From: Symbiodinium natans
Taxonomy: Eukaryota > Sar > Dinophyceae > Suessiales > Symbiodiniaceae
DNA: 64,000 bases
NCBI GenBank assembly: GCA_905221605.1
Contig: CAJNDS010000685.1
Location: 1-64,000, forward strand
Direction: 5' to 3'
Below, in pieces: positions 20,444-32,156 of this stretch (the stretch's first letter is position 1; each line of letters begins with the position of its first letter). The notes under the pieces are model-generated. The model searched no databases. It saw only the letters and a list, made by a program, of their open reading frames with translations, and was not told the DNA's origin. A program made the position numbers and the translations under genes.

Positions 20444-21633
20444 ACTAGCGCATGATTAGTTGTGGCAACTTGTCTGGAACAGGCAGCTCTTCTGATGCCC
20501 TTGGATTGCGCAGCCCCTTGTCATGTCCATTCGTGAGTTGGGGCTACGGGAAACCTTGACAGTTATAGAACGCCCTCAATCCAAAGCTCTCGGCCCCGGC
20601 ACAATGGGGTTTTCGGGAGAGAAGTTGCGCGGGGGTGCGTGGGATGTGTCCAGCGCCACGCAGGCTTGGTGCTGGGTTTTCGTCGACTTTTATCTGAGTC
20701 AGAGCAGAGCCGCTGCAAATGCCAGAGACACGGATTTCTAGGTTGAGCTCGGTCTTTATCGGAATTTAGTGGCCTTTCAGAATTAGGGTCTAAAGAGAAG
20801 GACAATCTTGGCGGAGTACTGAGGACGCCTCAGTTGCCCAAGACTGTGCTTTCGATCTCTGAAATCCGTAGCAACGTTGCCCAAAGATGGTTCTTCGGGT
20901 GTTGCTCCGAAATTCACCTCCCAAAGCCTATGAGGCCCAGCAAAGGCGCTTCTGAGGTGTGAGTAAAATTTGGAATTCATTATGCATGGCCGAAGAACGG
21001 CGAAAAGGCCCACAAGGCCTTTTTGGTAAATGCCTCGTTTGGTAGATGGAAGTGCGGCAAGTCTCACTGTGAGACGCCGCCCTCTTGGGTCCCTCGCATT
21101 CTGAAACAATGCACTGAAATGCATTCATCCACTTTGCGGAAAGCTTACAGGACCCAAAAGGCACCCTGCGATTTCCAACACCATTGAGAGAATGTGTAGA
21201 GTCATGGAGGACGCCAAGGGATGTATGCAGTTAGGTGAGCTATTTGGGTGTTCATCGAAGGTCAGTCTGGGAAATTATTTAGGTTTCGTGTTGATTAATG
21301 TGGGAAACATGGCGCTATTTGGGGAACAGGCATTTTGATCAACTCTAATGAATTAAGACATGTATAAATCATGTTTTTGGTGAGTGTGTCTCATGACATC
21401 TCAGTCACAATTCCTTGCAACCGGCTCTTATGAAAGCACCCACAGTTCCTGGCCCCATTGTCTCGGACATCTCTCCATCCACATGGCTTGCTGAGTATGG
21501 GCGAGTTTTCAGGCACAAGCTGAACATGAGAATAGACAAGAGTGAAGCTTTCGTGCGGATCGACAACCAAAAGTGACGCGAGTATCAGTGCAGAACAAAA
21601 AGCAGGTGACACTTCTGTTCTGCATCCTGCCAG
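20444..21633. other. No clear gene
   Basis: Mixed-composition DNA. I see no supported exon, repeat or RNA gene. Confidence 0.3.
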
Positions 21634-21720
21634 CCGTCAAAGCAAACACCGCATGTCCTGCTGCTCCTCCATTTCCAGCGAGGTCTTGCGCAAACGAGCT
21701 TGAACACAGCCGGACTGAAG
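21634..21720 (+). CDS. Possible exon, VKANTACPAAPPFPARSC...
   Basis: Follows CTGCCAG and reads on to NELEHSRTEDW; no clear donor. The composition is coding-like. Confidence 0.28.
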
Positions 21721-22679
21721 ATTGGAGGAACATCGCATCATGTAGACATGCATAATTTATGGCCCTTGAACCCAACCAACAAACGGATGCCAACGCCCTT
21801 GAGCTGATGTCTCAGTGTCTGTATTTCGATGTCTCATCTCACTCCATCTCTCGATTTCCAGCTTTCTGTTTCTCATTCGGCGTATCTCTATCAGATGTTT
21901 GAGAAAGTTCAATGATGTTAGTCCCGCTATCTCTCCTCCCTTCTCTCGCTCAATGGCTCCTTCGCATCTGTGCAGCTTCATTGTTGTTTTCTACGTGTTT
22001 TTCTGCAGCAAGATGTGACAAGTTATCGCGGTGTTTGTGTGACGCGCCTTCGGAGCTCATTTAGTTGTGCTGGGCCCGCTGTAGACAGCAGACATGACGG
22101 ATGATGTGAACTGAAGATAGAGAAGCTTCCCCTCAGTTTAAGTTTCACTTCCACGGCAACATGTTCATCACATTTTTGTATGAGACTTGCAGTAGACCAC
22201 TATTCTGACCCGTTCCGTCTCCAGAAGATCCCTCATCATGACCTAAGCCATGACCTAAGCACATCCCCGAAACCCCATGTTTGGTGTCCTTCGCCTGGGC
22301 CTGCCATGGAGCTAGAAGCTCACGCGGAGCTCAGTGGAGGCAGTGTGCTGGTTGGTTGGTGTTGGGGCTGTTTCTACTTTATTCCCAGATACCCGTGAGC
22401 AGGTATTGGGGATGCCATTGTTGAACTGACCAGAAGCCTGATCGCGGAGTGTCCTCGTCTCGTTCTTGGTGGCATGCATAGGCATACACATGCCAACTTT
22501 TGACGAACTTCTGCTGGAGCAGATGATTTTCACAAGTACTGGTGCAACGAGGGGCGGGTCGGCACATCGATGCCAGTATTTCAGAGGTGGTCGGGACAAC
22601 ACAAAGTGTTCAATATGGATTGCCACCCTGCCGACTGAATGCGGCAGCTTCGATGCACCCATAGGCTTAAGTTTTGCAG

Positions 22680-22783
22680 CGCCGACTGGGATGACAGGCG
22701 GTTCCGATGAGGACGATGACATTGCCCGCTTCGAGCGGCAGTGCGCGATGCGCGCTCAAGCTGAAGGCTACTTGCCGGATGAG
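22680..22783 (+). CDS. Candidate exon, acidic then helical
   Basis: Acceptor TTTTGCAG, GC donor GAG|GCACAG. Two bases plus 34 codons, PTGMTGGSDEDDDIARFERQ then CAMRAQAEGYLPDE. High GC at third positions and an acidic cluster followed by a charged helix make this one of the more convincing isolated exons. Confidence 0.48.
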
Positions 22784-23301
22784 GCACAGGGGATCACAGG
22801 GGCTAGTCATGGGCTGGCACGCACCACGGGCCTGGAGCACAAGCCGGCCGAACGTTCAGTGCTTATGGGGCTAAGGCTACCATAAATTTTAACCCCGCAT
22901 CCTCAAGTCTCTAATGTCAGCTCTTTTGGACCTGCCAGCGCCATTCCATGAGCCAAGCACCTAACCCACCGCAGCCATTGCTCCGACTACATTTGTTGCC
23001 AATCTATCACCAAAAGAACGAGTTCCAAGTTCAGACCCTGGCCATGTCATGTCTGCCACTTCAGATTCTCATCAGACCCCAAGTTTGCAGTGAAGCTGGC
23101 AGCGTTTGATGAGGCAAGACGTCAATCAAACAGTTCACCGTTCACTAATTGTAAACCCCATACCGGAGAAGTTACACGAACTTGCAAATTCAGGCCTAAC
23201 TGTTTCACAACCAAAGTACAGTAATGACAGAATATATCGGGAACCATCACCCTGAAGTCTCTGCCCAAGTGGCGATTCCAACAGAGTTGAGAGTTGGTCA
23301 G

Positions 23302-23380
23302 GCCGAAGCCAACTCCGATGACGAGGACACTCGGCTGAGGCGCGGGAAGAACTCACGGCATACACGGGCTGTAAGATGCG
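23302..23380 (+). CDS. Candidate exon, AEANSDDEDTRLRRGKNSR
   Basis: Acceptor GGTCAG, donor GCG|GTAAGG (strong). 26 codons plus one base. Acidic then basic, as in disordered or nuclear proteins. Confidence 0.48.
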
Positions 23381-24049
23381 GTAAGGCTGTATGGTGCAGG
23401 GGTCCCGCGATCCCTAAACGGGTGGCGCAGCGGGCATATGCCTGAGTTTTTGGTTCGAGGCAGCAGCGGCTGGTAAACGGCAGCGGGCCGCCAGCCAATG
23501 GTGGCGAGTGGCAGGAGACGGGTGGCACGAGGGTCTTTTCGGTCGTGTGGTACAAGGTTTTGGGTTGATTCGGACATGGCTTGTCTCAAGCGATTGGGCA
23601 GGTCCATATTAAAGAGCTCAAGGAAATGCTCTCAACTAGGGAACGTGGATAATGATGGATAACTGGCAGGTGTCTGCAGTCTGCAGACACCCCGAGAACG
23701 CTAGCAATGTTCATCATGCGACGGAAAGTAGTACAACAGAACGGGCATGATGGAAAGCCGGGTGATCCGGACTGGTTGCAATGATCCCGAAGCAGTCCAT
23801 GCAGAGTCCCAAGCCACGACTCCGAAACTCAAGCGAGCACGACGCCGCTGAAGCTTCATGTTCTTGGCCTGCGACGCTAGTGCTGCTACAGAGAAGCCGA
23901 CATGAGGCAGCAAGCTGAAACAAGTTGTCTGAGATTGGTTTCGGAGTCTTTCACATTTGACCTGCTGTGAGCTCGACATGCAACGCCATCAGCTGCTCTT
24001 GTTGCATACCCCCGAAGCCCCAACCATCCAGTCCAGTCGTGTCACCTAA

Positions 24050-24163
24050 GCAACAACGATGGAATGTCGGCCCGAGGAGAAGTGCGAACTTCTCCAGGAC
24101 AAGTGGCCTGGCGTTCTCGATGTGTTTTCGAATGTCAAGAGATTGTGGCTTCGGACCGACATA
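24050..24163 (+). CDS. Candidate exon with EKCELLQDKWPGVLDVFSNV
   Basis: Acceptor CACCTAAG, donor ATAG|GTTGAG-type. Two bases, 37 codons, one base. A well-mixed globular-looking sequence; a strong single exon by composition. Family not recognised. Confidence 0.5.
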
Positions 24164-24600
24164 GGTTGAGGTGGAGGGGATGATGAGGATTCTACGTTGC
24201 TGCCATTTTGAGATGACTTTCTGGGATTTGCAGGTCGTGACAGTCGTTATGGGCGGATTCTCTCGGTAGATTGGCCTGTGGCATCAGTATTGCGGAGTTG
24301 GCAGAGTTTCGGTGCTAGCTGCTAGTTTTGACTATGCACCTTTAGTGGGCACATGTGCGACCAAACTGTCCACAAAGATCTGTTCGGCGCTTTCAGCCGC
24401 TGTCAGTTACCTATAGGGTCCATCGCATTCATGCACAGTCCAAGCGTGCCTGGGTCGGGTCGTCCGGTGATTCAGTCGGGGATCCGACAGAGGGGTCCGA
24501 GTCGGATCAAGCGGTCAAGCTGGGCTTGACGATGCTTGGCGCTATCTGACGTGGCGAAAGCCCGAGGCTTGCACGCCGTGAGGCGGAGCTGGCACAGGCT

Positions 24601-24612
24601 GGGGGGGGGGGG
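24601..24612 (+). repeat. Poly-G run
   Basis: Twelve consecutive G. Confidence 0.9.
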
Positions 24613-24890
24613 AGAGGGAAGGCAGCCTAAGGATTCCACTCTGATGCCACCAGGCTAGACCCAGGCCTGCGGCTTGTGGCATCTTGTGGCTGTCGCTGTG
24701 AAGGTGAAGAATGACCTCGACATGCTCCGTGGAGACTTGGCTGCAGGTTGCTGGGGTGGGTACTGAGCATTGGACTCAGATAAGGCCATTTTTTGCACAT
24801 TCCCAGGCGCTGGGGTCGGCAAAGCCCTGCTGCCCAAGGTATACAGCAGCCTTGAAACACAAGTTTCCGGCGTCAACTGTCTTCGACCAG

Positions 24891-24999
24891 TCCTGAGTCG
24901 CTCAAAGCCGGAGCCCGCGAGCTCCCGCGAGCCTTCCGATACCCTGAAGCTACTTCTCCCCGTATCCGACGCATCCGCCCCTGAACCCCAGAAGCCAAG
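24891..24999 (+). CDS. Candidate exon, Ser/Pro/Leu-rich
   Basis: Acceptor CGACCAG, donor AAG|GTGAGG (strong). Contains PEPASSREPSDTLKLLLPVS. A second frame is also open but lacks the donor fit. Confidence 0.42.
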
Positions 25000-25499
25000 G
25001 TGAGGGCCTTGGCCCAGAGGACCCGCAGATTGCCCTGAAGCAGCGCCTGTTGGATCTGACGCCGCTGGGAATTTGAAGATTCGCTACGAAGAGCCCGGTT
25101 TGGGTTCAGGGTCAGGGCTGAGCGCCAGCCCCAATGGGCCCAACATGCAGTGCCACACGGATGGCAGTTTGGAAGCTTAAGCAGCTCGGGGACTCAGGGA
25201 TTACGTAGGAAGCTTCAAGTTCTTGCTCGGGCTGAGATGTCAGAGTCTATGATCCAGCACTGATGCAGGTGTCAGTTCATGTAGCGGCCAGGCTCAAGGA
25301 AGATTCTCAGAGCTCCTTTGTGACGGTTATCAAGCTGAGTTACCGCCCATGGCCGGGACGACCCTATGAGACATGACGGGAGATGCCCATTTCCATCAAT
25401 TTCGCTGCACTTTTTGATCATGTGTATTGAGGTGCCGAGGTTTCCAATGCAGAAAAGGGCTTGCAGCCAGACCTCCAAATACTGACCCCTGCCTCCAAG

Positions 25500-25639
25500 G
25501 AAGAAGAATCGCCGGCTGCAGGCCTGTCTAAGCTACATCTTTCTACGAACGTCCCTCGCAAGTCTAGCGGCGCAACGGCAGTGGGCACTGGCTCAGATGC
25601 ATGGACAACATCTTCCAGGAAATCATGCCTAGGACGAGG
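25500..25639 (+). CDS. Candidate exon, 46 codons
   Basis: Acceptor CCTCCAAG, donor GAG|GTAATA. Begins EEESPAAGLSKLHLSTNVP and later GTGSDAWTTSSRKS. A competing frame (RRLQACLSYIFL) is open but does not fit the donor better. Confidence 0.42.
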
Positions 25640-25780
25640 TAATACGAGGATACACGAGGTCGATATGAAGTTTCAGGCTTGCGCCTGCAGAAGCAGCACT
25701 GTAACCAGGTAAACCAACTTCAGTCTGCCCAAAGCTTACATATGAGACCACTTTAAAGGCCATGATTCGGTCCCCTGCAG

Positions 25781-25834
25781 GTCACTGCTGAGGGCCAGAG
25801 AGTGCGGCTTCAGCAGCTGGAGGCCGGACCCTCG
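25781..25834 (+). CDS. Candidate coiled-coil exon, 18 codons
   Basis: Acceptor CCCCTGCAG, donor TCG|GTTCTT, phase 0-0. It reads VTAEGQRVRLQQLEAGPS. The open frame continues to 26,383 without the splice, but its composition becomes less coding-like. Confidence 0.45.
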
Positions 25835-26666
25835 GTTCTTCGTTTTGGCCAGTGCTGGCAGGACACCATGTTGGACTATGTTCCTCTTGTCCTACGGCCT
25901 GTTGCCTACAGATGCCTACAGTGTCTGTTGCACCAAGAGGTCATACTTGCCTGTGGCAGCCCGCAGCCATGGCGCAGCCATGGCATCTTCCTGCAGCGAC
26001 GGGCCAAAACGTGCAAGAAAGAAGTTCAAGAAGCCCCTCGTTCTCTCAACTTCGACGCGATGCCCCGCTTCTCGCAGTCCGGCGTTGTTGAGGAGAAGAA
26101 GCAGGTCCATGGATGTCGGCTCGAGTGTCCTTGGTATTGGCCGTCATCGTCAAGCGAACCGGACACGCTCACCGCCTCGTTGCGACCCGTGGCAAACACT
26201 GTGACGGCTCGCATGCAGAATTCATGTGCAAACCCTGTCATGGGGATGGGGGCCCTACATCCCGCATGGGTCTATCTACAAGCTGTGAGTTATCAGCACA
26301 CCACGTTCAATGGTGCCTGTGGTCAACGTGAGTGGCTAACTACAAACTATGATGACCATTGTGGCATTGTTGAAAAATGTTGAAAAAAGACCCAAGCAAG
26401 AGCGAGGCAAAGACGAGAGGAGCCTCATGGCATGAACCTCTCGAGAGCCCGAACCATGCGTGCCAACACCCAAACGACAGCGCTTGGGCTGGGCCCTCGC
26501 CTAGGGACACGACCCCCCTGCCTGTCGATCTACCATCCGCTTCCTCTGACTTCCTTGATTAGATCTTATTAGTGGGTGCACGGAAACGGGCATGATTGCA
26601 CACAAGGTCTAAGATCTTGCGATCGGGCTCTTGGTTGTGCAAGAAAACCGAGCTGAATTTTTCCAG

Positions 26667-26740
26667 CCCCCGAGGCTGAAGCCAAGAAACCGAAGGAGGA
26701 AGCCAAAAGGTTGGCGGAGGCCCGTTACGTCAAAACATGC
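26667..26740 (+). CDS. Coiled-coil gene, candidate exon a
   Basis: Acceptor TTTTTCCAG with a pyrimidine tract; donor TGC|GTGTTC. Two bases plus 24 codons: PEAEAKKPKEEAKRLAEARY then VKTC. A strongly helical Lys/Glu/Ala repeat. Ends in phase 0, matching the next exon. Confidence 0.5.
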
Positions 26741-27202
26741 GTGTTCAGGGGTTCATAAATTAAGAAACGTCGAGTATAGGACACTCTTTGCAAGAAGTTT
26801 TGAAGTTTGGAAGATTCATCTTTTCGGATGATCCATATTGGCGTTGTCGGGGTTGTCGCATGATGCAGAGCACAATGCAGGGTATCCCACGTGCCATGGA
26901 TATTTGCTGAGCCTAGAGGTCCTTTCCGGTGTTCAACAGCAGGGGGAAGAAAGCAACTGTCATTTGAGCTGCGACACTGTGAGCACCTGCACTTCGCCTG
27001 AGAAGTGCGGATAGCTCCAGATGCACTAAACGCGGCTTTTCTCACGAGCGGCTATTTTAAGTTGCGCTGTACTGATGAAAGGAGATGGCCATGCAAAACG
27101 CCGCGCTCCTCTACGGCGAAGGGGGTAACGTGGAGGATTCTCAGTGAATGCAGAGCCTTTGGGACAGCTCCAGCTTTTGGTTCTTTGAAAACCTGTCTGC
27201 AG

Positions 27203-27322
27203 TTGCCTTCCGAGAGAGAACTGCTCCGGGACCTGGCTCCTTTCATAGCTACCGGGAGTGCAGAAGCGCAGCTTGAGGACTGGAAGAAGAAGTACCTCGC
27301 GACCTCCAACCAGCTGCAGCAG
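27203..27322 (+). CDS. Coiled-coil gene, candidate exon b
   Basis: Acceptor CTGTCTGCAG, GC donor CAG|GCCGCT, phase 0-0, 40 codons. Contains LPSERELLRDLAPF and AEAQLEDWKKKYLATSNQLQ. Heptad-like; one of the best exons in the window. Confidence 0.55.
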
Positions 27323-27700
27323 GCCGCTCCCCGAGGACAAATCTGCCCATTGTGCGCCCTCTATATCCAAAATGGCATGCAGTTGCAGTCAGAGACAAGA
27401 CAAAAGTATCTCTTCGGTGGAGAGGAATTGAGGTCGCGCTTTCAGATGCTTTCAGGGCTGCTGTCTTGACAGCTTATGGCAGCTTCTGACAGAAGCCATG
27501 CGCTTCAACCTATCCCATGCCAGGGGGCAGGATGACATGAAATGAAGCTCTCTTTGCTCTCAGTTGACATTGCGAAGTGTAATTCAGACATCTTGCGCCA
27601 TGTTCTTAGAGGAGCTTTGCAGTTTCTTTCGTCGGATATTATCATCACATCAATGCCTAGATGCCCTTGCATCTGACCCAGAGAAGCTGCCGCCTGACAG

Positions 27701-27751
27701 GTGCGCCACGAGCTGCAGGATCTCCGAACCCAAACTCAGAAGCAGAAGAAG
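27701..27751 (+). CDS. Coiled-coil gene, candidate exon c
   Basis: Acceptor CCTGACAG, GC donor AAG|GCCGTC, phase 0-0, 17 codons, VRHELQDLRTQTQKQKK. Confidence 0.52.
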
Positions 27752-27949
27752 GCCGTCACATGCCTTGGCGCATGTTTTCTCGGCAAAATTTTTGGGTTCC
27801 TGTGGTGTGTGGATGTATTTGGACTGGGGCCCATGGCCATGAATGGCCCATGTCTTGGTGCTTTTGCGGTCAAAAGGGGGCACCGAATGCAGTGTGAAAG
27901 CTCTCTTGCCTTTAAACATGACATTCAAGCGGGGGCCTCTGCCTCTCAG

Positions 27950-28027
27950 TTTCGAGTTAAGGAGTTGTGTGCAGAGGTTCTGCTGAAGGAGCTGGGCACG
28001 GATGAGAGCATCCAGCAGGCGAGGAAA
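27950..28027 (+). CDS. Coiled-coil gene, candidate exon d
   Basis: Acceptor GCCTCTCAG, donor AAA|GTGAAG, phase 0-0, 26 codons. FRVKELCAEVLLKELGTDES then IQQARK; amphipathic helix. Confidence 0.5.
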
Positions 28028-29045
28028 GTGAAGACATGCGACGCGCAAAAGAGCGTTTCACATTGAGCGGACACGTTGGAAGTTGTTCAGGCAAACTGTG
28101 TGTGACGTGTTGTGTCAGAAGCTTTTGCAGGATTCATGCAAGCTGCTGCCATGTAGGTTCACTATGCTGCGCTAGGCATGGGTGTGTAATTACGCGACGT
28201 ATAAGCGCGCACGACTCGCATGAATGTAATTCGCAAACAAATGCCTTCAATTAAATACATTCATTATGTGCTTCGTTCATCCCCCTCTACAGCTACCTCC
28301 ATCCTGCCGTTTTCAGACAGGAATTAGGACTACTTCGACGCAGGCTTCTGTCGCGGCTCTCCCCGCAGAATTCTCTGAGGGTGGGCAATCTAGGGATGCT
28401 CACTGCGACTCTCTGCGGGCTCCTCTGAAAATGGGCACAACGGGGACCAGGCCCAGGAGACCGGGCAAGACACCGGGCAAGGAGGCGAGGAGGTGAGGAG
28501 CATGGGTTTGCTTAATTTCAGCAACCCAACACTGAGGGTGGGGAACGAGCAAAACATATTGGAAGCTGTTAAAAAGTTAAAAAGGGCAGTACAGGAATCA
28601 AGATAGACGTGGACATGATCATGGTCCGATGAGGTGGGGCCCGAATGTACACACATGAAGCCCCAATGGGCGCTAGATTACAGCCGGGCGCTAGCAGAGT
28701 ATATAAGTATACAAGAAGTATTTTGTATCACTTTTGTATCATAGGTGCCTTGGGAGATACATCCAGCCTCAATTAGCGTGAATATGCTTTGACATCCATA
28801 GCCCCTCAATGGCCCCCCATTCTTCGGTTTCTTGATGTTTTTTGTATGTGTAAGAAAGTTTGTCTCGGCTTTAGGTTTCATGTTTATGTGTTGCTTACCT
28901 AACGCGAAGTACTCGAGATCCATTCGGAGAACCTTTAGAGGTGCTGTGAAGTTGAAGCCCCAATATTCTAGTATGTTCACATGTACATATTGTGTACATA
29001 TTGCGAACTGACAAACATGCCTGCCAAGCGATGAGAAAACACGAG
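28028..29045. other. Intron-like DNA
   Basis: No exon with matching phase. An open frame at 28,522-28,606 with a stop is discussed under rejected items. AT-rich in 28,680-28,990. Confidence 0.3.
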
Positions 29046-29075
29046 TGTGAACGAGCCTTCGTGGAGGCCCTTGCG
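29046..29075 (+). CDS. Coiled-coil gene, weak micro-exon e
   Basis: CERAFVEALA between CACGAG and GCG|GTAGCC, phase 0-0. The acceptor has no pyrimidine tract. The frame stays open to 29,177, so the end is uncertain. Confidence 0.3.
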
Positions 29076-29242
29076 GTAGCCGACGACCCATTGGCTGTTC
29101 AGTGGAAGGGACGCGCAGCGCAAATTGCACCGTGGCTGCCAGACCCCTCATGCCTTACGACTCCGCAAACCATGTGATTCCCCGGGAGGCCAGGCCAAAG
29201 GGCTGGAGAAGCTTCCCAGATGCTGACCAGCCGAATACTCAG

Positions 29243-29275
29243 GCGCAGCTGCAGCGGCAGCTCAAAGAATACAAG
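29243..29275 (+). CDS. Coiled-coil gene, micro-exon f (33 bases)
   Basis: Acceptor ATACTCAG, donor AAG|GTGGGC, phase 0-0. AQLQRQLKEYK. Closely similar to the micro-exon at 34,052 (AQLERQAQI). Confidence 0.47.
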
Positions 29276-29776
29276 GTGGGCGTCCTGAGTTCGGCTGTGT
29301 TTGGGTTCGGGAATTGAGGTGCCGGACGTGATCGGACACATTATAGGACGCGGGGCCGGGGTTTGGATTGGGGCGCTAGTACTGTAGCCACCTGCAGCCT
29401 AGCCGTCCGGATCCGGTGGGCAAACCGTTGAGAGTTGCTTTGACTCCAGCTTCGAGAGATGGCATGAGCCAGTTTTGACTTCGATCCTGTATTTAAGTGC
29501 TCACAGAAATCGGAGGTGCCAAGGAGGTTTGTGTGGCTAAGCCTGCTGTGGCAGCTCGCCGAGGCGTCTTCTTGCGCGAACGGCGGCACGCCCACAGCCC
29601 AGGTCCAGGTGGACTTCGGAGGGCTCTGAAAGAGTCGGAAAGATTTGAAATTGCTTGAGCGCTCTGGATGTCTCTAAGCGATTACTTAACATCTTCGATA
29701 GTCCTTCAAATCGTATGTTCGACCAACTCAAACGATGAAGTCTGAGTGATCAGCATGCAAAGTGAGAGCTGTACAG

Positions 29777-29836
29777 GAATCAGCCGCCACCCTCGCACCA
29801 GCGGCTGCTGCTGCTGCCGCGGCCGTGAAGAGCAAG
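29777..29836 (+). CDS. Coiled-coil gene, candidate exon g (Ala run)
   Basis: Acceptor CTGTACAG, GC donor AAG|GCATCG, phase 0-0, 20 codons. ESAATLAP, eight Ala, then VKSK. The Ala run is encoded by GCT/GCC/GCG repeats and may vary in length. Confidence 0.45.
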
Positions 29837-30057
29837 GCATCGAGCAGAAGGGATTTTGAGATGATTTCATGACGTTACATGCCCATTTCCTTCAGGTTGC
29901 AGAGGTCCCTGGAGGTGCTTCCATCGCCTTCCTGTTGAAAAACCGAAGTCGGCTGAAGGTGCAGACTCATGCAGACTCTGCCTTGATCGGGGCCCCGTGT
30001 TTTGCTCTACGTAGTCCGGGTGGGTAGCACAAAGCAGGCAGAGGCTTGTAGCCCTAG

Positions 30058-30267
30058 ACCCTCTCTCTCTCTTTCTCTCTTTCTGCTCTTTCTTCTCTTT
30101 CTCTCTTTCTCTCTTTCTCTCTCTCTCTCTCTCTTTCTCTCTTCCTCTCTTCCTCTCTTTCTCTCTTTCTCTCTTTCTCTCTTTATCTCTTTCTCTCTTT
30201 CTCTCTTTCTCTCTTTCTCTCTTTCTCTCTTTCTCTCTGTCTGTCTCTCTCTCCCTCTTTCTTTTTT
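30058..30267 (+). repeat. CT/CTTT microsatellite
   Basis: About 210 bases of CTCTTT and CT units, read as GA-rich on the other strand. Explains the Arg/Glu/Lys-rich antisense frames. Confidence 0.95.
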
Positions 30268-30568
30268 CCGCGCGCGTTGGTGCGCGAGCGCACAAGCATC
30301 ATGAGCATCAGTGGGGCACCTGGGGTTCGCCATCCTCGTAACTGTCGTCACTTTTGCGCATCAAAAGTCCTGGCAGTAACGAGGAGCTCTTGAAATCTGA
30401 GCAAGGGAACCTTGTTTTTCACAGGCTTGGCTGAGGGGGGCAACATTAGCTGAACATGGTGCGACATCACTACTAGCATGCGCCCTGCATGTGCCTGTGC
30501 ATGATAGATAAAGAAAGCTCGGAAAGCCTTCAAAGCCTTGAAGCCCAGAACCCGTCAGCCCCGTCCAG

Positions 30569-30712
30569 GCCGTCGCCCAAGCAGCCGACAAGCGACGAGA
30601 GGAGTTCGACCGCTTGCAGGCCACCTCTAAGGAAGGCCCTAGTCCGCGCAAGCTGGCCCAAGCTGCACGTTGGATGCGAAGACTTAAGCATTTCAAGGGG
30701 ACAAGCTTGCAG
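30569..30712 (+). CDS. Coiled-coil gene, candidate exon h (48 codons)
   Basis: Acceptor CCGTCCAG, donor CAG|GTGCAC, phase 0-0. AVAQAADKRREEFDRLQATS, then EGPSPRKLAQAARWMRRLKH and FKGTSLQ. A helical first half, then a basic segment. Long, fully open and well bounded. Confidence 0.55.
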
Positions 30713-30891
30713 GTGCACTCGGCAGATTTTTTTTGCTGTAGGAAGCCGATTATGTGATGTTATGTGAGGGCATATGACATTACATGACATATTGTGACGT
30801 TATGTGCTCGTGAATCCTGCATGCCATGCTGTAGCTTCGAAATGAGACTCGTGCACCGAGCTTGTGGCCTTCAACCCTCAAAACTCTCCAG

Positions 30892-30949
30892 TCCCTTGGC
30901 CAGGAGGAGGTTGAAAAGCTCCGTGCGGAGCAGACGGAGGCTAACCAAA
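30892..30949 (+). CDS. Coiled-coil gene, candidate exon i
   Basis: Acceptor ACTCTCCAG, donor AAA|GTCGAG, phase 0 in, phase 1 out. SLGQEEVEKLRAEQTEANQ, a clear heptad pattern. Confidence 0.52.
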
Positions 30950-31575
30950 GTCGAGACTGTATGTGCTTTTTCTGGCAGACGAGTGGGTCTTCCTCGCAAG
31001 GTTTCGAGGTACATATGCAAGAGTTTGGGGCCTGCTTGAAGTTGCCTGAAGAGTTTGCATCATAGTGTGGTAACGAACTATGCACCCTTGCAACTAGCTG
31101 AGCACGTCCAAGCTTCATGGCTGTTTTCTAAAGTTAGCTCTCTGCTATCCCTGTCCAGTTTGTTGTGTGTTTAGGTTTGCTGATCTGGTTTGCTGATCTT
31201 CGACTCGTGACTAGTGTAAACCCATCTTCTAGAAGCAAAAAGGCTATGCATCATCTTAAACTCTCTCCGACCCGAACATCAGACTGACACAATGCTTAAG
31301 CCCTTAAGCTAAAGAAGTGTTTCTGGGACCCTAGACATCTGACCTCGCTGGCCAGTGCAAACGAAAACGCGATGCGTTGAAGTTGGGGCCTGAGCTGTTT
31401 TCCTCAGGAGCATGGCCTGCCAAGCAAGTCCAATTTGGTTTTTTCCATGCACCTTTCTCAACCAGCAGGGGCCCGGATTTTTCTGGACAGGCCATGAGTC
31501 ACGTCTCAAAACCGCGGGATTGCTTTGTACTCTAGATGTTTGGATGTAGTTGAGACCCTTTCCCAATAGTTTGAG

Positions 31576-31826
31576 CAATGCCGCTCAGGACCTTGAAGTT
31601 TGTTGCTTGGCGCAGACCCCCTGCAATGTGCCGGTTGCTGCCCCCCACGACGTGTGAGACGCGTGTCCCTTGGGGCTGTGAAGTGGCTGAAGTGGGTCGC
31701 ATTCAAAGCGTGTCGCTGGGAGAGTTCGGGAACTGGGATGGCGGCTGCAACCATGTCTTGTCGGGATGCAAGCCGGTGTCGGCCTGGGGCTTGTTCGGAC
31801 TAGCTTCTGGCTTGCACTTCTGTAAA
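31576..31826 (+). CDS. Coiled-coil gene, candidate exon j (83 codons)
   Basis: After TTTGAG, two bases then 83 codons to TGT AAA|GTCTGA. The two-base remainder fits the phase 1 end of exon i. Cys/Gly/Trp-rich and not coiled coil: ...GRIQSVSLGEFGNWDGGCNH. Two other + frames are partly open, so the frame is less sure than the earlier exons. Confidence 0.38.
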
Positions 31827-31950
31827 GTCTGAAGCTGAGGCTGTGTAATATGTGGTGCACATGATAGCAGAACTGGCAATGCAGTTCGCTGGCGTGCGAC
31901 GTGAAGTTGCATCGAAAGACCTCATGAACTTCACGTGCCGCCTGGCCTAG

Positions 31951-32017
31951 GTCACGCGCTGGACTGCTCGAGTCGCAGCTAAGAGACCTCAAGGATCTGC
32001 TGGGAAAAGCACAGCAC
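31951..32017 (+). CDS. Candidate coiled-coil exon
   Basis: Acceptor GGCCTAG, donor CAC|GTCACA. One base plus 22 codons including SRAGLLESQLRDLKDLLGKA. It ends in phase 0, which fits the next exon, but its incoming phase does not fit the 31,826 end, so either boundary may be wrong. Confidence 0.42.
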
Positions 32018-32072
32018 GTCACATCAGGAATGCTTCATGCTGCGTTCATGACCTCCTCAATCCTCAAAACAG

Positions 32073-32156
32073 CAGGCCCATGTGCAGTTCCTGCTCCGGA
32101 AGAGCGACGACGACGATGCCTTGGTAGCGTTGCTTGGTCCCACATGGTCCCACAAG
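32073..32156 (+). CDS. Candidate exon, 28 codons
   Basis: Acceptor CAAAACAG, donor AAG|GTTCCA, phase 0-0. QAHVQFLLRKSDDDDALVAL then LGPTWSHK. Good codon texture. Confidence 0.47.

Noticed and set aside
28522-28606. Possible terminal coiled-coil exon (NPTLRVGNEQNILEAVKKLK...stop)
   Set aside because: Acceptor ATTTCAG is good, but its phase does not fit the surrounding exon chain and the base composition is AT-richer. It could belong to an alternative isoform.
29867-30351. Minus-strand Arg/Glu/Lys frames of about 114-142 codons
   Set aside because: Translation of the CT microsatellite.
31576-31830. Frame beginning ATG at 31,578 as a separate small gene
   Set aside because: No stop-bounded small-gene context or promoter; it fits better as an internal exon, though the frame remains uncertain.
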